From assembly GCA_019055375.1 (NCBI GenBank), contig JAHQIW010000907.1, positions 62,001 through 126,000 of the forward strand: 64,000 nt of DNA. The letters run 5' to 3'. Made by a program: the position numbers and the translations under genes. Under the pieces are notes generated by a model. It was not told where the DNA came from. It saw only the letters and a program-made list of their open reading frames with translations, and made no database searches. Shown piece by piece: positions 62,572-64,000 of this stretch; position 1 is the first letter of the stretch; the number at the start of each line of letters is the position of its first letter. The stretch comes from Parelaphostrongylus tenuis. Taxonomy: Eukaryota; Nematoda; Chromadorea; Rhabditida; Metastrongylidae.

Positions 62572-62736
62572 CATTTTCATGTTAAGAAGTGCACTGTCTC
62601 CACTGATTTCCATTGACTCGAATTGAAAGTAAAAGTTCATCCTCTGCATCGTGATCGTCGCGCCTCCTCTCGTTCCGCACTTCATAAGGTTGATGTGGGT
62701 GGATCTTCTGGCTTGTGTATTATAATATTTACAAGG

Positions 62737-62985
62737 AGCCCTATAGCCGTATGGCTAGTGATCCTCGTCGCAGGGTTGATCACCTCTCACAGCACTCTTC
62801 AGCAATTTATAACGGATGCCTACAGAACGCTTCCAACCTTGTTCTCCTCGAGATTGCAAGGAGATATACTCAACCACTATTCTAAGACGTTCATGAAGAA
62901 GACAATCCTCAGCCAAACGATGAATGCGAGGAGACGAATCGAGAGCTGAAAGAACTGGGATTGACACAATGAAAAGAAGAATAAG
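62737..62985 (+). mobile_element. SINE S2, degraded
   Basis: GAGCCCTATAGCCGTATGGC head, GAGATTGCAAGGAGATATAC body landmark shared with the 50458 copy, ending near AAGAACTGGGATTGACACAA. Confidence 0.5.
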
Positions 62986-63631
62986 AAACTGTAGTACGGA
63001 TCAAGTGATATAAACATGAATAAGTAGCATGCGTACTGCGGAAGTATAAACCGTCATCGTGGTTAACTCAGAGTCAAGCAAATGAAAATGCCTTAAGATT
63101 CAGGCAGACTCGTATCTCTCGTTTCTAACACATCGGTCTAGGAGAGCTTTTCAGACGTTACGTTTCAGTCATCGACAATATCGTTTCACTGTCTTCTAAG
63201 TTGAAGGGAAGTATAATTCGATTACACTTTGAAAATTAGCGAACGATCGTCTTGGCAAAAAAAATCCTGTTGCATTCGCTTGTGCACCCACGTTTATAAA
63301 TGTGTAGACGGAGTTTATGTACGATTTCTAGGTATATTACGACCATATCAATACGAGAGAGGCTTCTTACTTGAGATTAGCATTATTCATGTTTTCACGA
63401 CAATTGTTTTTATCTCGTTTATGAATTCTCCTGCTCCTGAACACACCTGACTACTTCATTCGTTTGATGTTCCACTCAGCTTGACTTGATGCGAATCCGA
63501 AAGTACATATAATAAATGATAGCCGTAGACACTTAATTTAAACCAAATATGAGATCAAGGTGGTCGACTATGTACCGTAGTTATTTGTGCGGTCTATGTT
63601 CACCTTGTTGAGAGTGAAATAACTGTTTTGT

Positions 63632-64000
63632 ATACTTATTTGGATATTTGGACGGTCCGTCTTCACGAATCGTGCGGACCCTTGCGCTTTAGCTGTTTGT
63701 TTTCTAGGGTTCCGACGTAAACCTAGCTAAGGCTTCCTCAGGTATTCACCACATTAGAGTAGTCGCTGGACCTTGTGGATAGAGGAAGTTACCACCTCGC
63801 GACTAATAGCTACCAAGACGAGGGTCATTACGGTACGGTTTACTCTTAGCTAGGCTTTCCGAGTGGAAACGTCAGACTCCTTCTCAGCTTGGCTGGCCCT
63901 ACTCTGGAGTCGAACTCCCCGCTATACTTCGCAGTCCAACACTCCTGAACACCTTCCGAACCACGATGAGGCGGTAAACCATTCGAGATTAAATGTTTTG
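63632..64000 (+). repeat. Interspersed repeat (family G), runs off the window
   Basis: Second copy of the repeat at 28632: GACGGTCCGTCTTCACGAAT, CCACATTAGAGTAGTCGCTGG, GCGACTAATAGCTACC. Its right end may be beyond the window. Confidence 0.55.

Overview
The window is nuclear DNA from a nematode, most likely a clade V (strongylid, hookworm-like) parasite. The reasons are short exons in a sea of introns, TTTTCAG-type acceptors, acceptors placed just upstream of start codons (spliced-leader sites), a polyA-signal-to-acceptor gap of operon size, and RTE-like and mariner fragments. From memory, the C. elegans orthologues of three of the genes (ogt-1, nuo-4, rnp-7) lie together on one cosmid (K04G7), so this looks like conserved microsynteny in a locus swollen by repeats.

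Genes. (1) 118-16975, minus: ogt-1, the nucleocytoplasmic O-GlcNAc transferase. I could place 28 exons, from a Gln/Pro/Ala-rich N-terminal part through the TPR superhelix and the catalytic domain to the stop; the first exon(s) were not found. (2) 40653-46289, minus: nuo-4/NDUFA10, a complex I accessory subunit, complete in 11 exons with a mitochondrial presequence. (3) 46817-51736, minus: rnp-7, U1 snRNP 70K, complete in 8 exons; rnp-7 and nuo-4 look like a two-gene operon. (4) 52593-60937, plus: a six-exon gene for a 257-residue protein with a lone integrase-type H2C2 zinc-binding module, divergent from rnp-7. Seven single-base breaks of frame interrupt otherwise perfectly conserved coding (six in ogt-1, one in rnp-7), several at A-runs; sequencing indels are the likeliest cause.

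Layout. 0.1-17 kb is ogt-1 with SINEs, a ribozyme-type element and RTE debris in its introns. 17-40.6 kb has no convincing gene: it is a repeat desert holding SINEs, tRNA-like foldback elements, mariner pieces, ribozyme elements and one GC-rich island near 27.8 kb. 40.6-51.7 kb is the nuo-4/rnp-7 operon. 52.6-61 kb is the zinc-module gene, whose two large introns are packed with ribozyme elements. 61-64 kb is repeats again.

The most interesting content is non-coding. At least ten copies of a repeat superfamily carry type-I hammerhead self-cleaving ribozymes, with the CUGANGA and GAA core boxes, 4-bp stem II closed by GNRA-like loops, and tiny self-complementary stem III. Three copies (36993-37035 plus, 54192-54234 minus, 61457-61505 plus) are intact throughout. 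Three subfamilies differ in stem I but share one central hairpin motif, and most copies are arranged as inverted dimers. At 61 kb two ribozymes in direct orientation bound a 266-nt monomer, as in retrozymes. A second oddity is a foldback family whose inverted arms each hold a tRNA-like B-box half or a whole tRNA-like cloverleaf.
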